Origin: Arthrobacter pascens
Lineage (GTDB): Bacteria; Actinomycetota; Actinomycetes; Actinomycetales; Micrococcaceae
Assembly (NCBI RefSeq): GCF_017052465.1
Contig: NZ_JAFHKT010000115.1
Span: 23,277 to 87,276, forward strand
Length of the DNA: 64,000 bases
Direction of reading: 5' to 3'
Position 1 is the stretch's first letter; every line of letters begins with the position of its first letter. Under the pieces are notes generated by a model. The model saw only the letters and a list, made by a program, of their open reading frames with translations. It made no database searches and was not told where the DNA came from. Below are positions 36,284 to 45,156 of the stretch, one piece after another. The translations under genes and the position numbers were made by a program.

Positions 36284-36945
36284 GCCTTTCCTTCCTGTGT
36301 GTCCGGGTTCTGGTTCTGCCGTTCCTCGGCCCTGTGCCGCAGCCCCTGGGCACGGACCTTAAGGGCTTCAAGGACGTACTCAACGCCGGTCCAGACCGTG
36401 ATGAGCACGGCCACCAGCATTACTGCCAGGGCCACCCACACCAGCCAGGGTGCAAGGGGGGACAGCGGAAGCAGGTAGAGGAAGATCGCGACCGTCTGCA
36501 CGACGGTCTTGAGCTTTCCGCCGCGGGAGGCGGGAATCACTCCGTAGCGGATGACGAAGAACCGCAGCGCCGTGATGCCCCACTCACGGACGAGAATGAC
36601 CGCCGTAATCCACCAGGGCAGTTCGTTCAGCACGGAAAGCATGACCAGGGCAGAACCGATCAGCAGCTTGTCGGCAATCGGATCGGCGATCTTTCCGAAA
36701 TCGGTGACCAGCCCGCGGCTCCGGGCGATGTCGCCGTCGAGCTTGTCGGTGTAAATCGCGACGGCAAAGGCTGCCACGGCGGCCCAGCGCCATGGTCCGG
36801 ATTCGCTGTGCAGGCCGGGAGCATCCGCGATGAGGAACCACACGAAGAACGGCACCAGCACAATGCGGAGCATCGTCAGGATATTCGGCAGATTCCAGAT
36901 TCCGGAGCTGTTGGAGCCGGCCGCGGTCGCTTCGGTGCTAGTCAC
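36280..36945 (-). CDS. pgsA: CDP-diacylglycerol--glycerol-3-phosphate 3-phosphatidyltransferase
   Basis: The 221-residue membrane enzyme carries the CDP-alcohol phosphotransferase motif in DKLDGDIARSRGLVTDFGKI and the following DPIADK, at about residues 70-95, and about five membrane helices. It makes phosphatidylglycerophosphate, precursor of phosphatidylglycerol and cardiolipin. It starts 9 bp after ftsK and overlaps the cinA start, forming an ftsK-pgsA-cinA run. Confidence 0.92.
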   Translation of the reverse strand: MTSTEATAAGSNSSGIWNLPNILTMLRIVLVPFFVWFLIADAPGLHSESGPWRWAAVAAFAVAIYTDKLDGDIARSRGLVTDFGKIADPIADKLLIGSALVMLSVLNELPWWITAVILVREWGITALRFFVIRYGVIPASRGGKLKTVVQTVAIFLYLLPLSPLAPWLVWVALAVMLVAVLITVWTGVEYVLEALKVRAQGLRHRAEERQNQNPDTQEGKA

Positions 36946-36954
36946 CTTCCTAGG

Positions 36955-39894
36955 CTACCGTCCGGTGAGGGACCAGGCGTCTTCGGATCCGTCCTCATCG
37001 TCGCCGGAACTGCCGTCGGCGCCGTCGTAATACTCAACATTCTGGGTGCGGTTGTCCAGGTCGGCGGCGACGAGGTCCTCCGCGTAGCCGCCCTGCGCGA
37101 TGTTGGCGTTGGCGTTGTCGCTCAGTGCCGCGGTCTGCGAGTCGGGGGCCGCCGGAGCCTCCTGGCCCTTCATGGCAGCCAGCACTGCGGCGAGGTCGTC
37201 CGGCTTGACCAGCACGTCGCGGGCCTTGGACCCTTCCGAGGGCCCCACCACGCCCCTGGACTCGAGCAGGTCCATCAGGCGGCCGGCCTTGGCGAACCCG
37301 ACGCGGAGCTTGCGCTGCAGCATCGAGGTGGAGCCGAACTGCGTGGTGACCACCAGTTCCGTGGCCTGCAGCAGGACTTCGAGGTCATCGCCGATGTCGT
37401 CGTCGATCTGCTTTTTCTGCGCCTCGGGAGCAACGTCGTCCCGGTAGTCGGCCTTGAGCTGGCCCTTGACGTGTTCCACCACCTTGTGGATTTCCGACTC
37501 CGTCACCCATGCGCCCTGCACGCGCATGGCCTTGGAGGCCCCCATGGGCAGGAAGAGGGCGTCACCCTGGCCGATCAGTTTCTCGGCGCCGGGCTGGTCG
37601 AGGACCACGCGGGAGTCGGTGACGGAGGAGGTCGCGAAGGCCATGCGCGAGGGCACGTTGGCCTTGATCAGGCCGGTGACGACGTCGACGGACGGCCGCT
37701 GCGTGGCGAGCACCAGGTGGATGCCGGCGGCACGCGCGAGCTGGGTGATGCGGACAATGGAATCCTCGACGTCGCGCGGGGCCACCATCATGAGGTCGGC
37801 AAGTTCGTCCACGATCACCAGAAGGTACGGGTAGGGCCGGATGACGCGTTTGGAGTCCACGGGCGGATGGACTTTGCCGGCACGGACGGCCTTGTTGAAG
37901 TCATCGATGTGCTTGAAACCGTAGTTCGCCAGGTCGTCGTAGCGGGCGTCCATCTCGCGGACCACCCACTGCAGGGCCTCGGCCGCCTTCTTGGGGTTGG
38001 TGATGATGGGCGTAATGAGGTGCGGCACGCCCTCGTAGGCCGTCAGTTCCACGCGTTTCGGGTCCACCATGACCATCCGGACCTCGTCCGGGGTGGCGCG
38101 CATGAGGATGGAGGTGATCATCGAGTTCACGAACGATGACTTACCGGCGCCGGTGGCGCCGGCCACGAGGAGGTGGGGCATCTTGGCCAGGTTCGCGACG
38201 ACGTATCCGCCTTCGACGTCCTTGCCGACGCCCATGACCATCGGGTGGTCCGTGCGGCGGGCGTTCTGGCTGCGGAGGACATCGCCCAGCGACACAGTCT
38301 CGCGGTCGGTGTTCGGGATCTCGATGCCGATGGCCGACTTGCCGGGTATGGGGCTCAGGATGCGCACGTCGGAACTGGCGACGGCGTAGGAGATGTTCTT
38401 CGACAGGGCCGTGACCCGCTCCACCTTCGTGCCCGGCGCCAGTTCAATTTCGTATCGTGTGACTGTCGGGCCGCGGCTGAAGCCGGTCACGCTGGCGTCC
38501 ACGTTGAACTGCGTCATCGTATCCGTCAGGGCCGCGACGACGGCGTCGTTGGCTTCCGTCCGCTCCTTGGGGATGGATCCGGGGGTCAGCATGTCCGACG
38601 ACGGCAGGGTGTAGGTGACGTCCCCGGCCAGCGAGAGCTGCTCGGTGCGCTGCGGGATGGGCGTTGGCGGCGGCGCGGGCGCCACCGGCTTGGAGGGCAC
38701 GTGCGCGGCAGCAGCCGCACCCGCCGGGTTGAGCGAACCGGCGGCCACCATGCCCGGGGTGACGAGCGGGATGGCCTCCGTGGCGTTGTCCCCGTCTGCA
38801 TCCCCGCCCTTGGAGCCGAGCCCCTGGGCGGCCTTGATCTTCTCGACGGCGATCTCGGCCTGGGTGGGGCGGCGGACACCGGGCGCCACCGCAGGGGCGC
38901 CCTGGCCGGACGGGCCGCTGTTACCGGCGCTGTTGCCGGATTGTGCCGCTGCGGCGTCGTCATCAATGACCGCATGTTCGAAGGCCTCGTCACCGACGTA
39001 GCCCTCCAGGCGCCCGTCGCCTTCCGGGTCCTTGCCGAAGAGCCGTTTGCGCTTCTTTTTCGGTGCAGCGGCAGCGGCATTTTCGTAAAGGTAGCTGCGG
39101 TCGTGGACATCGCCGTCGTCGTCCTGGAGGTCGATGCCCATCAGGTGCTCGTAGGCTGCCCGCAGGCGCCGCGGAATGGCGCTGAAAGGCGTCGCCGTAA
39201 CGATGAGCAGCGAGACAAAGGCCAGCAGCCCATAGAGGGCCACCGGCACGGCGGAGTGGATGGCAGCAAGCGGCGACGCCGCCAGGAAGCCCAGCATGCC
39301 GCCGGCCTGGCGCAGGCCGTCGAACCCCTGGGCAACGGTCGGCTGGCCGCCGATGACGTGGGCAAGCCCGCAACCTGCGAAGGTCATGATCAGGAAGCCG
39401 ATCCCCACGCGGTTGTTGCCCCGGCCGTCGTCCGGCCGGCGGAACAGCCGTACAGCGCAGACGAACAGCATGAGCGGCAGCACCAGCGACATCCAGCCGA
39501 AGGTTCCGTTGACCACGGCGTAGACGGTATCCGGGAACCAGCCCCGCAGGCCCCACCACGCAAAGGTGGCGATGAAGACGGCAAGCGCAAGGTTGAACAG
39601 CGCTGCCCCGTCACGGCGTTCTTCCGGGGCCAGGTCGCTGACGTCGTGGCCGATCCGCCGCACTCCCCCGCCGACCAGGTGGCCAATCCCGAGCCAGGCA
39701 CCGCCGATCACCCTCAGCAGCCACGGCTGCCGGGGTTCGACGGCGGCCAGCTGGCGCGTCCGCGCGGTTCCTCCGGACGCCCCGCCCCGGGCGGATTTGG
39801 ACGCCGCGGAGCCGCCGCGGCCCCCTGACGTGCCTGATTTAGCGCTGGGAGTACGTTTTGGCGCGGGGGAAGTACGTGTGGCCATATGTGCCAC
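36955..39894 (-). CDS. ftsK: DNA translocase FtsK/SpoIIIE
   Basis: This 979-residue protein has an N-terminal basic tail, four membrane helices at about residues 100-240, a Pro/Ala-rich linker (about 285-420), and a motor domain with Walker A AGATGAGKSSFVNSM and Walker B VIVDELADLMM. A C-terminal gamma winged helix (about 875-940, TTQFGSTSMLQRKLRVGF) recognises polar sequences. FtsK moves chromosome ends through the division septum. The start is GTG at 39894, or an ATG three codons in. It is much shorter than E. coli FtsK because the linker is short. Confidence 0.97.
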   Translation of the reverse strand: MAHMATRTSPAPKRTPSAKSGTSGGRGGSAASKSARGGASGGTARTRQLAAVEPRQPWLLRVIGGAWLGIGHLVGGGVRRIGHDVSDLAPEERRDGAALFNLALAVFIATFAWWGLRGWFPDTVYAVVNGTFGWMSLVLPLMLFVCAVRLFRRPDDGRGNNRVGIGFLIMTFAGCGLAHVIGGQPTVAQGFDGLRQAGGMLGFLAASPLAAIHSAVPVALYGLLAFVSLLIVTATPFSAIPRRLRAAYEHLMGIDLQDDDGDVHDRSYLYENAAAAAPKKKRKRLFGKDPEGDGRLEGYVGDEAFEHAVIDDDAAAAQSGNSAGNSGPSGQGAPAVAPGVRRPTQAEIAVEKIKAAQGLGSKGGDADGDNATEAIPLVTPGMVAAGSLNPAGAAAAAHVPSKPVAPAPPPTPIPQRTEQLSLAGDVTYTLPSSDMLTPGSIPKERTEANDAVVAALTDTMTQFNVDASVTGFSRGPTVTRYEIELAPGTKVERVTALSKNISYAVASSDVRILSPIPGKSAIGIEIPNTDRETVSLGDVLRSQNARRTDHPMVMGVGKDVEGGYVVANLAKMPHLLVAGATGAGKSSFVNSMITSILMRATPDEVRMVMVDPKRVELTAYEGVPHLITPIITNPKKAAEALQWVVREMDARYDDLANYGFKHIDDFNKAVRAGKVHPPVDSKRVIRPYPYLLVIVDELADLMMVAPRDVEDSIVRITQLARAAGIHLVLATQRPSVDVVTGLIKANVPSRMAFATSSVTDSRVVLDQPGAEKLIGQGDALFLPMGASKAMRVQGAWVTESEIHKVVEHVKGQLKADYRDDVAPEAQKKQIDDDIGDDLEVLLQATELVVTTQFGSTSMLQRKLRVGFAKAGRLMDLLESRGVVGPSEGSKARDVLVKPDDLAAVLAAMKGQEAPAAPDSQTAALSDNANANIAQGGYAEDLVAADLDNRTQNVEYYDGADGSSGDDEDGSEDAWSLTGR

Positions 39895-39976
39895 GGTACT
39901 CCAATCCGGGCCGGATTCCGCGGATTTCCGGGCGTCCGGGGACTGTGTTCGCCTGCCCCCGGAGCCCGTGGCGGGC

Positions 39977-41668
39977 TTAGGCCTCGAGAACCACCGGGAT
40001 AATCATCGGGCGGCGCCGCAGTTTGCGGTTGACCCAGGTTCCAACGATCCGGCGGACCACCTGCTGCAGCTGGTGGGTGGTGTGGTCCGCATTGCTCAGC
40101 ACGGCCTCTTCCAGCGCGGTGTTGATCTTGGGGATGATGTCGTCGAAGACCGAGTCGTCCTCCGCGACGCCCCGGGCGTGGATCTCGGGTCCGGAGACCA
40201 CCTTGCCGGTGGCCCGGTTGATGACCGTGATGATGGAGATGAAGCCTTCGTCGCCGAGGACCCGGCGGTCCTTGAGGTCGGCGTCGGTGATTTCGCCGAC
40301 GCTGGATCCGTCCACGTAGACGAAGCCGACCTCGATCTGGCCCACGACGTCGGCACGGTGGTCCTTGAGGTCGATGACCGTGCCGTTGTCGGCGAGAAGG
40401 ATGCTCGCAGCGGGCACGCCGGATTCCTCGGCGATCTTGCCGTTGGCGATCAGGTGGCGGGTCTCGCCGTGCACGGGCATGGCGTTGAGCGGTTCCAGGA
40501 TGTTGTAGCAGTACAGCAGCTCACCGGCCGCGGCGTGGCCCGACACGTGGACCTTGGCGTTGCCCTTGTGGATGACGTCGGCACCGAGCTTCAGCAAGCC
40601 GTTGATGATGCGGAACACCGCGTTCTCGTTGCCGGGAATGAGGCTCGAGGCGAGGATGACGGTGTCGCCGTGGCCCACCACCACGCGGTGGTCGCCGTTG
40701 GCCATGCGGGACAGCGCGGCCATGGGCTCGCCCTGCGAGCCGGTGGACATCAGCACCACCTTGTTGTCCGGCAGGCCGTCGATGTTCTTCAGGTCCACCA
40801 CAATGCCCTCCGGCACGTCCAGGTACCCGAGCTTTGCGGCGATCGCCATGTTCCGGACCATGGAACGCCCGACGAACGCCACATTGCGGCCATGCTTGGC
40901 CGCGGCGTCCAGGACCTGCTGCACACGGTGGACATGGGAGGAGAACGACGCCACGATGATCCGTTTGGTCGCCTGGCCGAAGAGCCTGTCCAGCGTGGGA
41001 CCGATTTCCTTTTCCGCCGTGGTGAAGCCGGGGACGTCGGCATTGGTGGAGTCTGACATGAACAGGTCCACGCCTTCTTCACCAAGCTTGGCGAAGTGCC
41101 GGAGGTCGGTGATCCGCCCGTCCAGCGGGAGCTGGTCCATCTTGAAGTCACCCGTGTGCAGCACAGTGCCGCCGGCGGTGCGGAGGAAGACGGCCAGCGC
41201 ATCGGGAATCGAGTGGTTGACTGCAACGAACTCACACTGGAACGGGCCGAACTGCTCCACCTGTCCCTCGGTCACCGTCAGGGTGTAGGGCCGGATGCGG
41301 TGTTCCTGCAGCTTGGCTTCGACAAGGGCGAGCGTCAGCTGCGAACCGACCAGCGGGATGTCGCTGCGGAGCCGCAGGAGGTACGGCACAGCGCCGATGT
41401 GGTCTTCGTGGCCATGGGTCAGCACCACAGCCACGATGTCATCCAGACGGTTCTCGATGTAGGAGAAATCGGGCAGGATCAGGTCGACGCCGGGCTGGGT
41501 CTCCTCCGGGAAGAGGACACCGCAGTCAACGATCAGCAGTTTGCCGTCGATTTCGAAGACTGCCATGTTTCGGCCGATCTCGCCCAGGCCGCCGAGAGGG
41601 ACGATCCGAAGGGTGCCTTCGGCAAGGCGGGGAGGCGTGACAAGGCCGGGTAGGGCAACTTGGGTCAT
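39977..41668 (-). CDS. rnj: Ribonuclease J
   Basis: The 563-residue metallo-beta-lactamase/beta-CASP ribonuclease shows the metal motif VVLTHGHEDHIGAVPYL (about residue 80), HTGDFKMDQ, SDSTNADVPG and HVSGHAAAGEL. RNase J combines 5' exonuclease and endonuclease activity in mRNA turnover and rRNA processing. It lies between dapA and ftsK, a common actinobacterial order, and starts 42 bp after the dapA stop. Confidence 0.97.
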   Translation of the reverse strand: MTQVALPGLVTPPRLAEGTLRIVPLGGLGEIGRNMAVFEIDGKLLIVDCGVLFPEETQPGVDLILPDFSYIENRLDDIVAVVLTHGHEDHIGAVPYLLRLRSDIPLVGSQLTLALVEAKLQEHRIRPYTLTVTEGQVEQFGPFQCEFVAVNHSIPDALAVFLRTAGGTVLHTGDFKMDQLPLDGRITDLRHFAKLGEEGVDLFMSDSTNADVPGFTTAEKEIGPTLDRLFGQATKRIIVASFSSHVHRVQQVLDAAAKHGRNVAFVGRSMVRNMAIAAKLGYLDVPEGIVVDLKNIDGLPDNKVVLMSTGSQGEPMAALSRMANGDHRVVVGHGDTVILASSLIPGNENAVFRIINGLLKLGADVIHKGNAKVHVSGHAAAGELLYCYNILEPLNAMPVHGETRHLIANGKIAEESGVPAASILLADNGTVIDLKDHRADVVGQIEVGFVYVDGSSVGEITDADLKDRRVLGDEGFISIITVINRATGKVVSGPEIHARGVAEDDSVFDDIIPKINTALEEAVLSNADHTTHQLQQVVRRIVGTWVNRKLRRRPMIIPVVLEA

Positions 41669-41710
41669 AATGCACTTCTTTCCAGGCGGAAGAGTGCCGG
41701 TCTTAGTCCG

Positions 41711-42619
41711 TCAGGAATAGACCAGCCCTCCTTCCGCCAAATCCTCGCGGATGGTTTCGATCTCGGCTTCGTCCGGCTCCACGAGGGGCAAACGGACAAT
41801 CGAGTTGGGCAGGACTCCCTGCCATTTAAGAATTTGTTTGGCGGCAACGGCGCCCTGAACGCGGGTCATGGTGGCACGCACGACGGGCTCAAGCTCGAAA
41901 TTGATCTTCCGGGCGGTGCCCAGGTCGTTCGCATTGACGGCGTCGATGAGCTCCCGGAAGCGGCGGGTTGCAACGTGTGTTGTGACACCCACCAGGCCGA
42001 CGGCGCCCAACGCCATCCACGGCAGGGTCAGTCCGTCGTCACCGGAGTAGAACAGGAGGTCGGTCTCGGCCATGACGCGGGTGGCTGCAGCGAAATCGGC
42101 CTTGGCGTCCTTGACGGCGACGATATTCGGGTGCTGCGCCAGACGGATCATGGTCTCGGGCGCGATTGGGATGGAGGAGCGGCCGGGGATGTCGTAAAGC
42201 ATGACGGGCACATCCGTTGCCGACGCGATGGCCTCGAAATGCGCGCGGACGCCCGCCTGGCTGGGCTTGTTGTAGTACGGCGTGACAAGCAGGAGGCCGT
42301 CGACTCCGAGGGCAGCCGCCTGCTGCGAAAGGTGCACAGAGTGTGCGGTGTCATTGGTTCCCGTGCCGGCGATGATGGCGGCCCGTCCTCCGACGGCGTC
42401 CTTGACGGCGCGGAACATGCCCAGGTTTTCCTCGTCAGTGAGGGTGGAGGTTTCCCCTGTGGTTCCGGTGACCACCAGGCCGTCGCAGCCGTTGTCCACG
42501 AGCTTGACGGCCAATTCCGCCGCCTGCTGGTAGTCCACTTCGCCGTCCTTGGTGAAGGGCGTGACCATCGCGGTCAGGAGGGTACCAAGAGCAGGAATGT
42601 TCGCGGAAGTGTCAGCCAT
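41711..42619 (-). CDS. dapA: 4-hydroxy-tetrahydrodipicolinate synthase
   Basis: The 302-residue TIM barrel condenses pyruvate with aspartate semialdehyde, the first committed step to lysine and diaminopimelate. Motifs are VTGTTGETSTLTDEE, LVTPYYNKPSQAG with the catalytic Tyr, YDIPGRSS, and NIVAVKDAKAD with the Schiff-base lysine. It starts at ATG 42619 and leads into rnj. Confidence 0.97.
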   Translation of the reverse strand: MADTSANIPALGTLLTAMVTPFTKDGEVDYQQAAELAVKLVDNGCDGLVVTGTTGETSTLTDEENLGMFRAVKDAVGGRAAIIAGTGTNDTAHSVHLSQQAAALGVDGLLLVTPYYNKPSQAGVRAHFEAIASATDVPVMLYDIPGRSSIPIAPETMIRLAQHPNIVAVKDAKADFAAATRVMAETDLLFYSGDDGLTLPWMALGAVGLVGVTTHVATRRFRELIDAVNANDLGTARKINFELEPVVRATMTRVQGAVAAKQILKWQGVLPNSIVRLPLVEPDEAEIETIREDLAEGGLVYS

Positions 42620-42716
42620 GGGAAAAACGTTACCCTGTCACCGGCTGGTTAGGACAATGGCGGGCGCGTGATGATGGTCAAACTCGGGCAAGGCGTCAAA
42701 CAGGAAGCGAGGACCG

Positions 42717-43475
42717 TCACATTGCCGGGTGCCGGTACCGCTCCAGGGCACCCCAGTGAAGCACGGCCGTGAGCACTTCCGTTCCCGTGCCCGAGGCGTG
42801 CTGCATGGCCAGCCCGTCCGGCCCCCAGAAACCGCTCAGCCCGCAGGACGGCCCGAGGGGCGTCAGGCCGCCAAGGTTGGCCAGGAGCGTGTACATGCGG
42901 TTGTCCATGGCGCGCGCCCCCAGATGCAGGCCCAGCCGGGGCCCCTCACCCTGCGTGTAAAGTGCCGAGACGGCATACACGTCCGCCCCGGCTGCGGCCG
43001 CGGTGCCGGAGTGCACGGGATGCGCCGCGTCAAAGCAGATGGCCAGGGCGATCTTCCAGCCGTCCACGTCGAGAACCGCCGGCCCCGGACCGGCCGTAAA
43101 CAGCGCTTCCTCAGCGCCGTGAAGGTGCGCCTTGAAACCCGCTTCCTCCGACCCGTCGGGGTGGACAGCCAGGGACGCCAGCCGGGGCGTGCCGTCAGAT
43201 TCCCGCAGGGCGGCCCCCACGACGGCGGTTACGCCCGTGCGCCGGCAGATCTCCCGCACCGCGGCGAGCCGGGCATCGCCCGGCACAAGCCACTGGTCCG
43301 CACTCCGAAGCAGCGGCAGGTTGTAGCCGGTCAGGGACAGTTCCGGGAAGATCACGAGGCGGGCACCGTGGGAATCCGCATCCTCGATGAGACGGACGTG
43401 CTCCGGCACGTTGGCCGACACACCGCCCTCGAGGGGCTGGTATTGGATGGCAGATACGGTCAGCGCTCCGGTCAC
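42717..43475 (-). CDS. Carbon-nitrogen hydrolase (nitrilase superfamily)
   Basis: The 252-residue protein has the nitrilase Glu-Lys-Cys triad: Glu in VIFPELSLTGYNLP, Lys in GFKAHLHGAEEALF and Cys in KIALAICFDAAHP. Members hydrolyse amides or nitriles; amidase activity on a small metabolite is likely but the substrate is unknown. The start is GTG at 43475. It lies 10 bp after the SOS-controlled small gene on the same strand and so may share its promoter. Confidence 0.9.
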   Translation of the reverse strand: MTGALTVSAIQYQPLEGGVSANVPEHVRLIEDADSHGARLVIFPELSLTGYNLPLLRSADQWLVPGDARLAAVREICRRTGVTAVVGAALRESDGTPRLASLAVHPDGSEEAGFKAHLHGAEEALFTAGPGPAVLDVDGWKIALAICFDAAHPVHSGTAAAAGADVYAVSALYTQGEGPRLGLHLGARAMDNRMYTLLANLGGLTPLGPSCGLSGFWGPDGLAMQHASGTGTEVLTAVLHWGALERYRHPAM

Positions 43476-43484
43476 GCCTCCATC

Positions 43485-43829
43485 CTAGGCAGGATCCTTT
43501 CCCGCGCAGTAGCGGCCGACAGCAGCCTCCCGTAACGACTCCGCCCAGGCGGCCAGGCGCTGGGCGGCGCGGACGTAATGGAACAGCTCCGTGGGCGTCA
43601 GGGCTTCGAGATCGGTCTCCGACAGCCGCCGAGCCAGCTCCGCCCCGGGCGGCTGGGCGGAGAGCGGAATTCCCTCGCAGCCCCACTGCACGTCCTCGGC
43701 CGGCTTCCCCGCCACAAGCTGCCTGAAAAGGTAGTCCACCACTCCCGGACTCATCGCCCGCAGAGGACCGTCGGCGCTGCTTGGCGACTGCGTGCGTGGT
43801 TCCGGCTGATACCCCGATGAGTTGAACAT
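43485..43829 (-). CDS. Small SOS-controlled protein resembling a DUF222 N-terminal segment
   Basis: The 114-residue product contains LTPTELFHYVRAAQRLAAW followed by AESLREAAVGRY, resembling the N-terminal helices of DUF222/13E12-family proteins; the nuclease half of that family is absent. The ATG at 43829 is preferred over the in-frame ATG at 43850, because a promoter with its LexA box covers the latter and the predicted transcript begins at the A of 43829. No Shine-Dalgarno is seen, as expected for a leaderless message. Some 13E12-repeat genes of Mycobacterium tuberculosis are, from recollection, also LexA targets. Function is unknown. Confidence 0.72.
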   Translation of the reverse strand: MFNSSGYQPEPRTQSPSSADGPLRAMSPGVVDYLFRQLVAGKPAEDVQWGCEGIPLSAQPPGAELARRLSETDLEALTPTELFHYVRAAQRLAAWAESLREAAVGRYCAGKDPA

Positions 43830-43835
43830 GCCGCA

Positions 43836-43864
43836 ATAGTATTCGAACATATATTCGAATACAA
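43836..43864 (-). promoter_or_regulatory. Predicted leaderless promoter with the LexA operator as spacer
   Basis: On the minus strand TTGTAT (43859-43864) and TACTAT (43836-43841) are separated by exactly 17 bp, and the spacer is the SOS box. The expected start, seven bases past the -10, is the A of the ATG at 43829. Confidence 0.7.
43843..43858. promoter_or_regulatory. LexA box between -35 and -10 of the DUF222-like gene
   Basis: TCGAACATATATTCGA is among the best SOS boxes in the window, with one mismatch to TCGAAC-N4-GTTCGA. LexA bound here should exclude polymerase. Confidence 0.88.
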
Positions 43865-43898
43865 GCCTCCGTCAGGCTGGATGTGAGACGATCACATC

Positions 43899-45134
43899 AT
43901 GACCTCGCGGAGTACGGCTGCATCGTCCAAAACCTCGAAAGGCCCTGCAGCCGGCACCCGACTTGCAGGCATTGACGCCGCCCGCGGCCTTGCCCTGCTT
44001 GGCATGATGGCCACCCACTTGCTCCCCACCTTCGAGTCGGACGCCAACCTGACCCCCACCTGGATCGGGCTGACATTTTCAGGCCGCGCCGCCGCCCTCT
44101 TCGCCGTCCTGGCAGGAATTGGACTTGCGCTGTCCACCGGCAAGCAGCGTCCTTTGGAAGGCAGCGCCCTCACGGCGGCCCGGCGTGGCATAGCCCTGCG
44201 CGCGCTGGTGATTGCCGTCGTCGGCCTGGCCCTTGGCGGCCTGGAGGTCAACGTCGCGGTGATCCTCGTGCACTACGCCGTGCTCTTCCTGTGCATCCTG
44301 CCGTTCATCGGGCTGCGGCTGAAGGCCCTCTGCGCCTGGGCCGCCGGCTGGATTGTGGGCTCCCCTGTGCTCGCCTTCCTGCTTCGGCCGTGGCTGATGG
44401 CCGCGGATCCGCCCCTGCAGCTGAACCACAACCCGGGGTGGGAGGACCTGTCCACGCCCGGGCAATTGCTTGGCGACCTGTTTCTGACGGGCTACTACCC
44501 CGTGTTTCAGTGGATCTCTTATCTGCTGGTGGGACTCATCATCGGCAGGCTGTCACTCTCAGCGGCCGGCCTTCCCCTGCTGCTCCTGACTGCCGGTGGC
44601 GCCGTGGCCGCGTTCGCCAAGGTTCTGGGCACAGCCGCCATGGAATCCTGGGGCGGCCGGGCCGCTTTGCAGGAAATACTCTCGGATCCCAACTATCCGC
44701 TGGACAGCATCCTGCAGGTTAACCTGGCCGGCGTCCGGCAGGAAGGGTCGTGGTGGTGGCTGGCTGCCAGTGCACCGCATTCAGGGACCACCCTGGACCT
44801 GCTGCACACCAGCGGCGTGGCCGTGGCCGTCGTCGGGCTGTGTCTCTTGGTTGGCAGGCTCGGGGAATGGCTGGACCTGGACCTGTTGCTGCCCCTTCGC
44901 GGGGCCGGCGCGATGACCCTGACCCTGTACACAGTGCACGTGTGGGTGGTGGCCTCGTTCCATCTCCAGCCCCTGCCGGCCGGCTGGACCGAGGACGGGA
45001 TGTATTTCGCCCATGCCGCACTGGCCGTGCTGATCGGAATGGCATTCCTGCTCCTGAAGAAGCGGGGGCCGCTCGAATGGCTTGGCCACGCCGCGAACCA
45101 GGTGGGGCGGCACGAACCGGACAGGGTCCGCTAG
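43899..45134 (+). CDS. Heparan-alpha-glucosaminide N-acetyltransferase-like membrane protein
   Basis: The 411-residue protein has about ten predicted membrane helices. Its start, RLAGIDAARGLALLGMMATH (about residues 21-40), is the hallmark of the HGSNAT/DUF1624 and DUF418-type acyltransferase family, with the conserved D-x-x-R-G. ILVHYAVLFLCILPF follows in helix 4. Members are thought to move acetyl groups across the membrane to sugars or wall polymers; the acceptor here is unknown. It is convergent with the TPR-like gene, and a 28-bp palindrome spans both stop codons. Confidence 0.82.
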   Translation: MTSRSTAASSKTSKGPAAGTRLAGIDAARGLALLGMMATHLLPTFESDANLTPTWIGLTFSGRAAALFAVLAGIGLALSTGKQRPLEGSALTAARRGIALRALVIAVVGLALGGLEVNVAVILVHYAVLFLCILPFIGLRLKALCAWAAGWIVGSPVLAFLLRPWLMAADPPLQLNHNPGWEDLSTPGQLLGDLFLTGYYPVFQWISYLLVGLIIGRLSLSAAGLPLLLLTAGGAVAAFAKVLGTAAMESWGGRAALQEILSDPNYPLDSILQVNLAGVRQEGSWWWLAASAPHSGTTLDLLHTSGVAVAVVGLCLLVGRLGEWLDLDLLLPLRGAGAMTLTLYTVHVWVVASFHLQPLPAGWTEDGMYFAHAALAVLIGMAFLLLKKRGPLEWLGHAANQVGRHEPDRVR

Positions 45135-45156
45135 CTAGCTGTACAGCTAGCTAGCG
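45129..45156. repeat. 28-bp perfect palindrome spanning two convergent stop codons
   Basis: The segment equals its own reverse complement over 28 bases (two 14-base arms with no spacer, built on CTAG and GCTA units). It includes the stop codon of the plus-strand gene (45132-45134) and of the minus-strand gene (45151-45153). It may form a terminator hairpin for both or be a protein site. There is no T-run. Confidence 0.9.

Noticed and set aside
36334..39828. Two long plus-strand open frames (601 and 551 codons) antisense to pgsA and ftsK
   Set aside because: No recognisable domain; they mirror real genes with well-known motifs.
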